DNA of 64,000 bases from Comamonas koreensis (lineage in GTDB: Bacteria; Pseudomonadota; Gammaproteobacteria; Burkholderiales; Burkholderiaceae_C). Numbering within the stretch: the stretch's first letter is position 1; the number at the start of each line of letters is the position of its first letter. The position numbers and the translations under genes were made by a program. Under the pieces are notes generated by a model. It was given only the letters and a program-made list of their open reading frames with translations, did no database searches and was not told where the DNA came from. Below are positions 43,937 to 52,368 of this stretch, piece after piece. The stretch is taken from assembly GCF_021026195.1 (NCBI RefSeq), contig NZ_JAJNCT010000010.1, positions 310,001-374,000 of the forward strand, given 5' to 3'.

Positions 43937-46900
43937 CGCGCCTGTCGCCAGGTGGGCCGGATCGGCACTTCGGGCAGATCACGCAGAGATTCGCCGTCGA
44001 GGCGGATGCGCTGCTGCCCCTCGTCATCGCGCACGCGCAGCATCGCATGCGGGCCAGCACCCAGCGACATGCGCGATGCCCGGCCATCGGACTGCGGATC
44101 GAACACCCCATCGCCATCGGCATCCAGCAACTGCAAGCGCGGCCGCGAGCCATCGATGAGGTTGAGCAGGCTGAAATACTGGCGTGCTTCAGTGCCCTCC
44201 GCCGGCTCACAACGCTCCTGGCCGGGTTCGCCATCGCGGGCATGTGCTGGCACCTCGCTGATCACCGCCAGCAAGTTGCTGCCGCTGAAAAAACCCAGGG
44301 GCTGCAACAGCCGCTCGCCTGCTTCGGGCAGGTCCAGAAACCAGCCTCGGTGCTGGTTCCAATCCAGCGCGTCGGCGCCTTCGCTTTCCTCCATCGCCCA
44401 GAACTCGCGGCTGTCGCTGCTGCGGGTATTTAAGGCGCTCGGGTTGATGCGGCGCTGCAGCAGCTGGCTTGGCGCCACCGGACTGGGCAAATCAGCATCG
44501 CTGCCCAGCGCCGACTGGCATTCCGCATCGGCCGCCGAGGCGCATACCTCCACCCGCTCACCGCGCTCGCCCACCCTCTTGTAGCGGCTGGTGTCGAGCA
44601 CGGCATACAGGCTCTGCACACTGTCGTCTTGCGGGTCTTGGCGGCTGGCATTGCGGCCGGTGCCAAAAGCCACCATCAGGCCGCCCACAGGCACCTGGCG
44701 CTGGCCACCCGCCTGCTGCAGGGTGCGCAAGCGGTCATTGCTGCGCACCAAGGGGGCGGTGCTGATCGGCTGGTGCAAGCTGCGCTGCCCCGGCGCACTG
44801 CGCGGGCCGCCCCGCGCCTGGTAGAGCGGCACGCCGGACGTGCCCTGGTTGCTGGTGGTCGCCGCGAGCGCGCCCCACTGCGCCACGCCCCATGCCGCAT
44901 CGTTGTCGGCACTGATCAGAAACTTCCAGAGATTGCCCTGGTTGTCGCCGGCGTAGACCACATCGGGCCGGCCATCGCCATTGATATCGACCAGCCTGGG
45001 CGCGGAAAGCCCGTTGTCCTGCACCTGGCGGCACGCCGCCTGGGGCGCGGCCTCCTGCCGGCAAGTCTGCGCCGTGGTGGCGCCGGTCGCCACCAAACGC
45101 AGCAGCTCTTGCGCGCCATCGAGGTACTGGATCAGCAGCACCGGCCTGCCGTTGGCGCTGTTGTAGCCATTGCCCAGCACCAGCGCCCAGCGGCCATTGT
45201 TGAGCTGGGCGATTTGTGTTGTGCGCTGCGGGTCGATGTCGTCGCGCGAGGGGCTGGCGGTGATATGGCCGATATCGGCAAAGGCCTCGGCCAGGCGGAT
45301 GCAAGACTGCAGCGCAGCGCCCGTCTCCGCCTCGCAGCGCGGTGCGGATTCCGTCGCATGCCAGCTGCGGTCCATCAGCACCAGACCGGCGGCTTGCGCC
45401 TCGGCAAACCCGGTCTCGGGCTCGGTGACATCGAGCACAAAATAGCCTTTGCCACCGGCACCCAAGGTGCCCGCCAGCAGGCTGCGCCAGCGCGGGCTGC
45501 TGGCGGTGCCGAGGTTGGCATCCCCAGCCAGTGGCGAGCCGTCGACAAAATAGCGGTGCTGGCCATCGTAGCCTGGGCTGGTCAACGCACGCAGACCGGG
45601 GATCACGCCCCGGGGCACATAGGCTATTTTTTCTTCGCCGCTGCGGGCCGAGAAGCCGTGCAGCATGCCGTCATTGCCACCGACATAGAGCATGGGCAAG
45701 CGGTTTTGGTGGCGCAGCACAAAGTCGAGATAGCTCGCGTCGGTATGGCGCGCAGAAGGCTTGCCCAGGTACCAGATTTGCGAATGCACGATATCGCCCT
45801 GGCGCGAGTGCCGGTTGCGCAGGCTGCCGCCGTGCTGGGCTTCCTGCCGGCGCTCGCCCCGCAGGTAGTTCAGGCGCTGCTCGCCGCTTGCCTGGCCTTG
45901 CGCGCTATCGGCTTGGCCTTGCAAGGCCAGCTTGTGCTCTGCGCTCAAGTAACTGTCATCCGCCGCCCAGCGAAAAGGCACGCCGCGCTGCTGCACATCG
46001 CCCCAGGTCAGCACCAGGCGCTGCTGCCAGGCAATCGCATCGAGTTTGTCGGCCGTTGTCTGCCCGCCCCAGCCGGGTGCCGCTCGCAAGCGGCCATCGC
46101 TGCCCATCGCCTGCGCCTGGATGGCACCCGACCAGGCACGGCCCGGGTCGTAGCTGGCGGTAAACAGCAAGGCATCCTGCGCGATGGCTTGGCTGGCGCT
46201 GGCAGCACCCGTGCTGGCTTTGGCTGCGCCCAGCGTACGGCCTGCATGCTGGGCCTGGATATCGGCCAAGATGCTGCGCAGTGCCGTCGCCACATCGCCT
46301 GCATCTGTCGCCGCATAAAAGCGACCTCGCCCATTGATCGCTGCATGCCAGAGATCCAGTGCGCGCACGCCTTCGCCCTGCGCCTGCATATCGGGCCAAA
46401 CCACATTTCCTTTGGCCAGCGCCGCAAAGCTGCCGTCGTAGCCCAAGGGCAGCTGTTGCGTAGGTGCCAGGATCTGTGGCGCGCCGGGCCAGGTGCTGGC
46501 CTCCAGCCCAATGCCCACCGTATAGGTTTGCAGATGCGGCCAACTGGCGGGGTTGTAGCGCGGGTTCCAGTAGCGCTCCAGCACGGCAGTTTGGCCGCTA
46601 CCGTCGGCAAAACGCTCGCGGGGCGGCGCATGGCGGTAGTCAGCCTCAGGCGCCAGGCGGCCGCTCAGGCCTGACCGCTGCAAGGGGTCGGCCCAGCTGC
46701 GGAAAGCCCAGTCCGCCAAGGTGCTGGGCACCGCATCGCTGTAGAGCTGGGTGGCGGCCCTTTGCGCGGCGCTGCCGCCGCCGTAGACCTGGCCGTCGGG
46801 CAAGGTCTTGGCGCGTGTGTGGTCGTCTTGCGCACCGCCGGTAGCCGGGCCAGACCAGCGGCTGCCGGCCAACACAATGTGGAAGTTGCGGCGGCAGCCC

Positions 46901-47562
46901 AGGTAAGTGCTGCTGGCAACCGTGGCGGCTCCCGGTTGGCTGGACCAGGGGCCTTGCGGGCCCAGGGGCCGGCGCAGATAGGCATCGGCCTGGCCGAACA
47001 GGTGGTGCAGGTCACTGCTGTGCCCGGTGCTGAGCGATTCGGCAAAGGCCAGAAATTGCTGGCGATGCCGGCCCTGCAGCGTCTGCAGACCATTGCTGGC
47101 CAGACGCGGGCTGTTGACCGAGCTGGCCCCAGCCCGGCGGCGCTGGCCTTGCACCATGCCCGCTGGCCCGCCACCGGGCGCTGCGCCATGGTTCCACATG
47201 GCCTGCCAGGCCAGGCGTATGGCGCCATCGGGTAGCTGCTGTCCATCCCCCAGGACATCCTTGAGCGCATGGCGCAACACGGCCATGCGCGCTGCCCGCG
47301 CATCCCACTGGCCCTCGCCATCCGGCGCGGTAATGCTGGCCAAACCCGCCTCCGTGCTGCCCATGCGGCGCTGCATGGCGGCAGAGTCATCAATGGAGAC
47401 AATGACATTGGGGGCCACAAAAGTGCTGGCACCTCCGGCGGGCTCGGTGGCCAGCTCCAGCGGCCAGGCGGCAGCAGGCATCAGAGCGGTCCAAGCCAGT
47501 ATGCAGCTCCGAGCGCTGGTGGGGTTGCACAGTGAAGCCATGCCTGCGTTCTTGCGATCCAT
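43933..47562 (-). CDS. pilY1: Type IV pilus tip/biogenesis protein PilY1
   Basis: PilY1/PilC proteins prime pilus assembly with the minor pilins and bind surfaces. The 1209-residue protein has a signal peptide, then a VWA-like region with a degenerate metal motif (VIVSIDDSAAMQRRMG), and a C-terminal beta-propeller. The propeller shows MLYVGGNDGMLHGFSA and two Ca-binding loops, DINGDGRPD near residue 857 and DADGDGVFDPQSDG near 1147. It sits between pilX and pilE, as in other betaproteobacteria. Confidence 0.9.
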   Translation of the reverse strand: MDRKNAGMASLCNPTSARSCILAWTALMPAAAWPLELATEPAGGASTFVAPNVIVSIDDSAAMQRRMGSTEAGLASITAPDGEGQWDARAARMAVLRHALKDVLGDGQQLPDGAIRLAWQAMWNHGAAPGGGPAGMVQGQRRRAGASSVNSPRLASNGLQTLQGRHRQQFLAFAESLSTGHSSDLHHLFGQADAYLRRPLGPQGPWSSQPGAATVASSTYLGCRRNFHIVLAGSRWSGPATGGAQDDHTRAKTLPDGQVYGGGSAAQRAATQLYSDAVPSTLADWAFRSWADPLQRSGLSGRLAPEADYRHAPPRERFADGSGQTAVLERYWNPRYNPASWPHLQTYTVGIGLEASTWPGAPQILAPTQQLPLGYDGSFAALAKGNVVWPDMQAQGEGVRALDLWHAAINGRGRFYAATDAGDVATALRSILADIQAQHAGRTLGAAKASTGAASASQAIAQDALLFTASYDPGRAWSGAIQAQAMGSDGRLRAAPGWGGQTTADKLDAIAWQQRLVLTWGDVQQRGVPFRWAADDSYLSAEHKLALQGQADSAQGQASGEQRLNYLRGERRQEAQHGGSLRNRHSRQGDIVHSQIWYLGKPSARHTDASYLDFVLRHQNRLPMLYVGGNDGMLHGFSARSGEEKIAYVPRGVIPGLRALTSPGYDGQHRYFVDGSPLAGDANLGTASSPRWRSLLAGTLGAGGKGYFVLDVTEPETGFAEAQAAGLVLMDRSWHATESAPRCEAETGAALQSCIRLAEAFADIGHITASPSRDDIDPQRTTQIAQLNNGRWALVLGNGYNSANGRPVLLIQYLDGAQELLRLVATGATTAQTCRQEAAPQAACRQVQDNGLSAPRLVDINGDGRPDVVYAGDNQGNLWKFLISADNDAAWGVAQWGALAATTSNQGTSGVPLYQARGGPRSAPGQRSLHQPISTAPLVRSNDRLRTLQQAGGQRQVPVGGLMVAFGTGRNASRQDPQDDSVQSLYAVLDTSRYKRVGERGERVEVCASAADAECQSALGSDADLPSPVAPSQLLQRRINPSALNTRSSDSREFWAMEESEGADALDWNQHRGWFLDLPEAGERLLQPLGFFSGSNLLAVISEVPAHARDGEPGQERCEPAEGTEARQYFSLLNLIDGSRPRLQLLDADGDGVFDPQSDGRASRMSLGAGPHAMLRVRDDEGQQRIRLDGESLRDLPEVPIRPTWRQAR

Positions 47563-47571
47563 ATCTGCCTC

Positions 47572-48363
47572 TCAGTCTTTGCGCCTTGGGCGGGCATAGC
47601 TCTGCTCCAGCACCACCAAGGTGTCCGGCTTCCTGCCAAAGGCCGCAGCGGTGATGCGGTAGACGACATGGGGGGACAGGCCCACCAGCTCCAGCTGCCT
47701 GGCCGGTGCATTGCTGACCAGGCCGGGTTTGCTGTCGGTATAGGGGATGACCTCGATCCAGTACCAGCCGCCCGCTTCGGCCGCACCCCGGTCGGCCAGA
47801 ATGGGATGGGCTGGCCGGTCTGCATCGCCCAGTTGTGCGCCGGTGTACTGGCCGTATCGCGCGCCGGTGCCAGCGCGAATCAATGCGAACAGGTCTTGCT
47901 CGCCCGCCTGCCGGGCTGCGGTGCCAGGGGCAGGCGCATTCCAGATATCCTGGCGCCCTACGCGCTTGGCACAGAGCGCATCGATGCAGCGTTGCGGCTG
48001 GGCACTGAGTGTTGCCAAGAAGGCAGGCAGGTCGGCGTTCTCCATCGGTACCTTGGTGGTGCCCCCGCTGCGGCACATACTGGCTGCCGCCCCATGCGGC
48101 AACCCTCCATAAGCACAGGGTCGGCCATCGGCCCGCTCGCCGCGAATATCGAGTTCGGCGTCCAACAGCAAGGCTTCTGCAGCTTCAAAGGCCCGCTGGT
48201 AATCGGCATCGTTGCCGACCACCAGCTCGCCATACCAGGCGGTCCGCGCCGCCCACAACGCCAGCAGCATCGACAGCATGCTGAAGACCAGCACTGTCAG
48301 CAACGCAGCACCCCGCGCGCGTTGCGCAAGGCTGCCAGGATAAAGATGGCCCAGGCGTCTCAT
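47572..48363 (-). CDS. pilX: Minor pilin-associated protein PilX
   Basis: This 263-residue protein begins with a positively charged leader and QRARGAALLTVLVFSMLSML, the PilX hydrophobic N-helix that lacks a classical Glu+5. The pilin-like globular part contains scattered Cys residues. It overlaps the pilW stop by four bases and is nine bases before pilY1. Together with PilV, PilW, FimT and PilE it forms the priming complex. Confidence 0.88.
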   Translation of the reverse strand: MRRLGHLYPGSLAQRARGAALLTVLVFSMLSMLLALWAARTAWYGELVVGNDADYQRAFEAAEALLLDAELDIRGERADGRPCAYGGLPHGAAASMCRSGGTTKVPMENADLPAFLATLSAQPQRCIDALCAKRVGRQDIWNAPAPGTAARQAGEQDLFALIRAGTGARYGQYTGAQLGDADRPAHPILADRGAAEAGGWYWIEVIPYTDSKPGLVSNAPARQLELVGLSPHVVYRITAAAFGRKPDTLVVLEQSYARPRRKD

Positions 48364-49268
48364 AGGCTTCCCTGGCTGCGCAGCTGGAACAGATTGCGAA
48401 AGACGCGGTGCATGCGCTCTCTGCGCGGGCCGGGCAAATCAGCGACCGCCACCCATTCGCCATCGCAACCGGTATAGCCGCTGCCTGCAGGCAACGAACT
48501 GGGCCGGCTGCCGAACAGCACCAGGCACACTTCCACCGCCACCACCTCTGACCAATCGCGGCCCGCCTGCTGCGCATTCACATACTGGAGTTGCGGTTGC
48601 GCCGTGCCCGCTGCCTGCATGCGCAAATAGCGCAGCTGAAAAGCCGCCACGTTCTCAACCAGGGGCTGGGGCGATGCAGCGGTATCGTTACCGCCACAGC
48701 GCAGCACATGGCCGCGCAGCCGAAAGTGCGATTCCAGCCGCTGGTCAGCGCTGGCATCCACCGGTCCGCCCAGGCAGTTGCGCGCTTGCGCGGCCAGGGC
48801 GGACTGGGCAAAGACGGGCTCCTTGTAGCGCCGGTAGCCCGTCACCAGACTGTTATGGCTGCCCCGCAGTGCATCGGACTGGGGGGCATAGCCACGGGCA
48901 CTGCCCACGGCGGGTGCGGTGGTCTCAAAAGCCGCAGGCGCCAGCGCTGCGCTCAGTGATCCATCGGCGCCGTCGGGCAGGTTCGGGTTGAGGTACAGGC
49001 CGCCCGCCTGGCGCAGCTGCAGCCCGATGATGCGCAACGCATAGCTGGCCTGCTGCTGCAAGTGGCTGGCATCGCTGACAGTCACGGACAGGCTGCGGGA
49101 AGCCAGCAAGGCCATGCTGGCAGCGGCGATCACCAGCAAGCCCAGCGCCATACCCACCATCAGCTCGACCAGACTAAAGCCTTGTTGTCGACGCCGAGGT
49201 TTGGACAAGGGCAGCAATACCGATTCACAGTGCGACAACGGCGATAAGGGACTGAGATGGGTTGGCAT
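48360..49268 (-). CDS. pilW: Minor pilin PilW
   Basis: The Met of MPTHLSPLSPL gives 302 residues. A long leader ends at RRQQGFSLVELMVGMALG, with cleavage after G and Glu+5. The C-terminal domain has Cys pairs (CLGG, LRCGG, VCLV and TGCDG). It overlaps pilX in an ATGA. Confidence 0.9.
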   Translation of the reverse strand: MPTHLSPLSPLSHCESVLLPLSKPRRRQQGFSLVELMVGMALGLLVIAAASMALLASRSLSVTVSDASHLQQQASYALRIIGLQLRQAGGLYLNPNLPDGADGSLSAALAPAAFETTAPAVGSARGYAPQSDALRGSHNSLVTGYRRYKEPVFAQSALAAQARNCLGGPVDASADQRLESHFRLRGHVLRCGGNDTAASPQPLVENVAAFQLRYLRMQAAGTAQPQLQYVNAQQAGRDWSEVVAVEVCLVLFGSRPSSLPAGSGYTGCDGEWVAVADLPGPRRERMHRVFRNLFQLRSQGSL

Positions 49269-49269
49269 A

Positions 49270-49962
49270 TCAAGCCCCCCCGCAGTGGTAATGCACCGCG
49301 CCGCCCATGCGCTCTGCGGTACAGCGCGCATTCAGGGCCAGGTACTGGAGATGGCAGGTGTAGCGCAAATCACCATCGTCGTCCTGGCAAACCACCTCGC
49401 CGCCGCGTTCCTCGACCGCATTGGTGCTGGGCCCTTCGCCCACACTCCTGGTGGTATCGACCTGGTTGCGGTACTGCGCCTGGCTTGTGGAGTCTGGGCT
49501 GGCATGCGTGCTTTCGCGCCAGCGGATCATTACGCCCAGTTGGCGCCGGTTGGCAGCCTGGTTTTCGCCGGGTGCCAGAAAAATCCGGGACTGACCCAGC
49601 GGCAAGCTGCGCTTGACCTGCAGCCGCCACTGGGTCAATTCATGCTCGGCCAGCTCAGCAGCGCTACAGGGCCGCGCAGTGCAAGATGCGGCAATGGAGG
49701 AGCCGGCAGCGTCCTGCCAGTCGCTGACATAGCGCTCCAACTGGTCCCAGGCATGGGGATTGGCGCGTATACGCTCCCCCAGGTCTTCGATCAGACGGAT
49801 GGCCTGCACCCGGCGGGTACTGGTCTGTGTGTCCGCCAGCGTATGCATCTGCATGGCCAGCATCGACAACACGCCGAGGACCAGCACGACGATGGCAACC
49901 ATCGACTCCAGCAAGCTGATGCCGCGCGAATAGGAAGCCTGGGTATGGGATGGCATGAACAT
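49270..49962 (-). CDS. pilV: Minor pilin PilV
   Basis: The 230-residue protein has leader ASYSRGISLLESMVAIVVLV with cleavage after G and Glu+5. The remainder includes RLIEDLGERIRANPHAWDQ, typical of PilV, and a Cys-rich C-terminus (CQDDDGDLRYTC, CTAER, HYHCGG). It immediately precedes pilW. Confidence 0.9.
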   Translation of the reverse strand: MFMPSHTQASYSRGISLLESMVAIVVLVLGVLSMLAMQMHTLADTQTSTRRVQAIRLIEDLGERIRANPHAWDQLERYVSDWQDAAGSSIAASCTARPCSAAELAEHELTQWRLQVKRSLPLGQSRIFLAPGENQAANRRQLGVMIRWRESTHASPDSTSQAQYRNQVDTTRSVGEGPSTNAVEERGGEVVCQDDDGDLRYTCHLQYLALNARCTAERMGGAVHYHCGGA

Positions 49963-49977
49963 GGACTGGAACCTCAG

Positions 49978-50556
49978 TCATCCCCGTGCCGGGCAAGGCG
50001 GCTTGTCGGCGATCCGCACCCGACCGCCTCGGCTGGTACACAGCCCTTTGGCGGCAGCATCCTCCAGGCCTTTGCCCTTGGGAAGCAGCGAAAAGCTGAA
50101 GCCCCCCACCGGCATGCCCCAGCGGTCAAACCGGATGCCCTCCCCCAGACTGCTGCGCTGCACCTGCAAACCTGGCGGCGCCTCAAAACGCTGGATGACC
50201 AGAGCATCTGGCGCACATAGCTGCTGACCCAAGCCATGCACACAGACCTGCCAGCCACAGCTCCAATCGTTGGTTCGCGCGCGGGCCTGGCAGTGCCCGC
50301 TGGTGGAGATGCGCTGCAAGGCCACCTGGCCACTGCGTTTGATCGCCTCGGAGCGCGCAAGATGGATCGCAGAATGCATGGCCTCCAGCGATTGCCGCAC
50401 CCGCCAGCGCTGCAGCAGGCCGTTGAAATTGGGCACCGCGATGCTCGCAATAATGGCCAGCAGGCTGATGACCACCATCAACTCGACGGCGGTCAGCCCA
50501 AGATGCCTGCGCCAACTTTTACAGTTTAATAAATCAATTAAAACTATTGAATTCAT
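49978..50556 (-). CDS. fimT: Minor pilin FimT/GspH type
   Basis: This 192-residue protein is the first gene of the pilin operon. Cleavage follows the G in RRHLGLTAVELMVVISLLA, with Glu+5 kept. The GspH/FimT region RQSLEAMHSAIHLARSEAIKR is clear, followed by GWQVCVHG. The first codons lie in strikingly AT-rich DNA and no good ribosome site is visible, so the start could differ. Confidence 0.88.
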   Translation of the reverse strand: MNSIVLIDLLNCKSWRRHLGLTAVELMVVISLLAIIASIAVPNFNGLLQRWRVRQSLEAMHSAIHLARSEAIKRSGQVALQRISTSGHCQARARTNDWSCGWQVCVHGLGQQLCAPDALVIQRFEAPPGLQVQRSSLGEGIRFDRWGMPVGGFSFSLLPKGKGLEDAAAKGLCTSRGGRVRIADKPPCPARG

Positions 50557-50600
50557 AGTTTTGATTATTTATATTTCATGCAATCACGTAAAGCCCTCTC
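50520..50600. promoter_or_regulatory. AT-rich island at the head of the pilin operon
   Basis: This block is mostly A and T in a GC-rich window. It overlaps the fimT start and must contain its promoter; several TATAAA/TATTTAT-like boxes prevent a single choice. Bent or xenogeneic-silencer-bound DNA would fit. Confidence 0.4.
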
Positions 50601-50736
50601 CCATTAAAAAATTAAATTCGCTCGCGTTGAAAAACAGGCCATGCAGCGCTGGCGCGGTCTTGCGCCGATAATCGCCAAGCCGGCCTGGCGTTGACTGCCA
50701 CGCGTCTAGGTATGGCCCCTATTGCGACAAAGCTCC

Positions 50737-51861
50737 ATGACTGATCAATCGATGCAATCCGCGCTGGACCTGGCTGCCAGCGCCCTGTTCATTACTTCCC
50801 CCAACCCCCGCGTCGGTTGCGTGCTGGTGGCTGCCGATGGCCAGGTCATAGGCCAAGGCCACACCCAGCGGGCCGGTGGGCCGCATGCCGAAATCATGGC
50901 CTTGCGCGATGCAGCGGCCCGAGGCCATAGCACCGTGGGTGCAACCGCCTATGTCACGTTGGAGCCCTGCGCGCACCATGGCCGTACAGGGCCTTGCTGC
51001 GATGCACTGGCAGCAGCCGGTGTGGCCAAGGTGGTGGGGGCCATCACCGACCCGAACCCGCTGGTTGCCGGCAATGGCTTTGGCCGGCTGCGTGCCGCCG
51101 GCGTCGAGGTGGTGGTGTGCGCGCCGCAAGACGGTGGGGAGGCCTCGCGGGAGTTGAACATCGGCTTTTTCAGCCGCATGGTACGCAGGCAGCCCTGGGT
51201 GCGTGTCAAGGCCGCCATGTCGCTCGATGGTGCCACCGCCTTGCCCGATGGCCGCAGCCAGTGGATCACCGGCGAAGCCGCCCGGGCCGATGGCCATTTC
51301 TGGCGCGCCCGGGCCTGCGCCATCCTGACCGGCGTGGGCACCGTGCTGGCCGATGACCCGGCCCTGGATGTGCGCTATGTGGACACCCCGCGCCAGCCCC
51401 GCCTGGTGGTGCTGGACAGCCAGCTGCGCACCCCTCCTCAAGCCCGCATCTTTGCCGCTGAACGCGAGGTGCTGATCTACACCCGCAGCGAAGACAGCGC
51501 ACGCCAGGCTGCACTGGAGGCCGCTGGCGCGACCATTGTGCGCCTGCCGGGTCCAGTTTCAACAGTCCCCAACGCCCGCATTGACCTGGCGGCGTTGATG
51601 CAAGACCTGGGTCAACGGGAAGTCAACGAACTGCATGTGGAAGCGGGTGGCATCCTGAATGGCGCGCTGCTGCAAGCGGGCCTGGTCGATGAGTGCCTGT
51701 TCTACCTGGCTCCCAAGCTCGTCGGCCAGGGGCTGCCCGCGTTTGCCGGTATGGCGCTGCAGCAGCTGGACCAGGCGCCGGACTTGGACATCCGCTCCAT
51801 CGAGCCCTTTGGCGCCGACTTTCGTGTGCTGGCCCGTGTCCAGGGCCACGCCGCATTCTGA
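50737..51861 (+). CDS. ribD: Bifunctional riboflavin deaminase/reductase RibD
   Basis: This enzyme carries out the second and third steps of riboflavin synthesis. The ATG at 50737 (MTDQSMQSALDLA) gives 374 residues. The N-terminal zinc deaminase has HAEIMAL and PCAHHGRTGPCC. The C-terminal reductase domain begins near RVKAAMSLDGATALPDG and includes SQWITGEAAR and VEAGGILNGALLQ. It is divergent from the pilin operon. Confidence 0.95.
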   Translation: MTDQSMQSALDLAASALFITSPNPRVGCVLVAADGQVIGQGHTQRAGGPHAEIMALRDAAARGHSTVGATAYVTLEPCAHHGRTGPCCDALAAAGVAKVVGAITDPNPLVAGNGFGRLRAAGVEVVVCAPQDGGEASRELNIGFFSRMVRRQPWVRVKAAMSLDGATALPDGRSQWITGEAARADGHFWRARACAILTGVGTVLADDPALDVRYVDTPRQPRLVVLDSQLRTPPQARIFAAEREVLIYTRSEDSARQAALEAAGATIVRLPGPVSTVPNARIDLAALMQDLGQREVNELHVEAGGILNGALLQAGLVDECLFYLAPKLVGQGLPAFAGMALQQLDQAPDLDIRSIEPFGADFRVLARVQGHAAF

Positions 51862-51870
51862 CGAAAGAGT

Positions 51871-52119
51871 TTAGTTGGCATAGCCCAGGCAGGCGCCAGC
51901 GTTGGGCAGGCCCTTGCATTCGCGCAGCAGGCGGCGGTCGCGCTCGGCGGGGGTTTCAGCACTGCTGCTGCGCTGGCGTTTGACCTTGACCTTGGCCGGC
52001 TTCCTGGGCGCCTGGGTGGCCTCGGTGGTTTTCTTGCGTGCGGCCCAGGCGGCTTGGGGCGGCATCGCGATGGCCGCCAGCAGCAAGGCAAAGGTGCAAA
52101 GGCGCAGTGATCTGGTCAT
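51871..52119 (-). CDS. Small secreted basic protein, unknown
   Basis: A strong AAGGAGG site precedes this 82-residue gene. A signal peptide (LCTFALLLAAIAMPPQAAWA, cleavage near AWA) is followed by a Lys/Arg-rich stretch and a C-terminal Cys pair (ECKGLPNAGACLGYAN). The Cys pair could form a small loop. I do not recognise a family. It converges on ribD. Confidence 0.7.
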   Translation of the reverse strand: MTRSLRLCTFALLLAAIAMPPQAAWAARKKTTEATQAPRKPAKVKVKRQRSSSAETPAERDRRLLRECKGLPNAGACLGYAN

Positions 52120-52368
52120 AAGCAGGCCTCCTTATGGCTATGAAAAGCAAGCATTCAAATGTTTTTTGCAATCGTACAGAAGCGCCCGCAGGAACCGCCC
52201 GGGCACAAACCCTGCCGACCCGATCCTCTGGCGCGCAGCTGCGTTGCGGCGCCACGACGCATCAGACGCTCGGCCCTGTACGACAGCACCGCCAAAGCGT
52301 CGACGCCGCCTCCGAAACGGCCTGCGCTCCCGCACAATAGCGCCAGCCCACTGACTGAACCTGCCACT

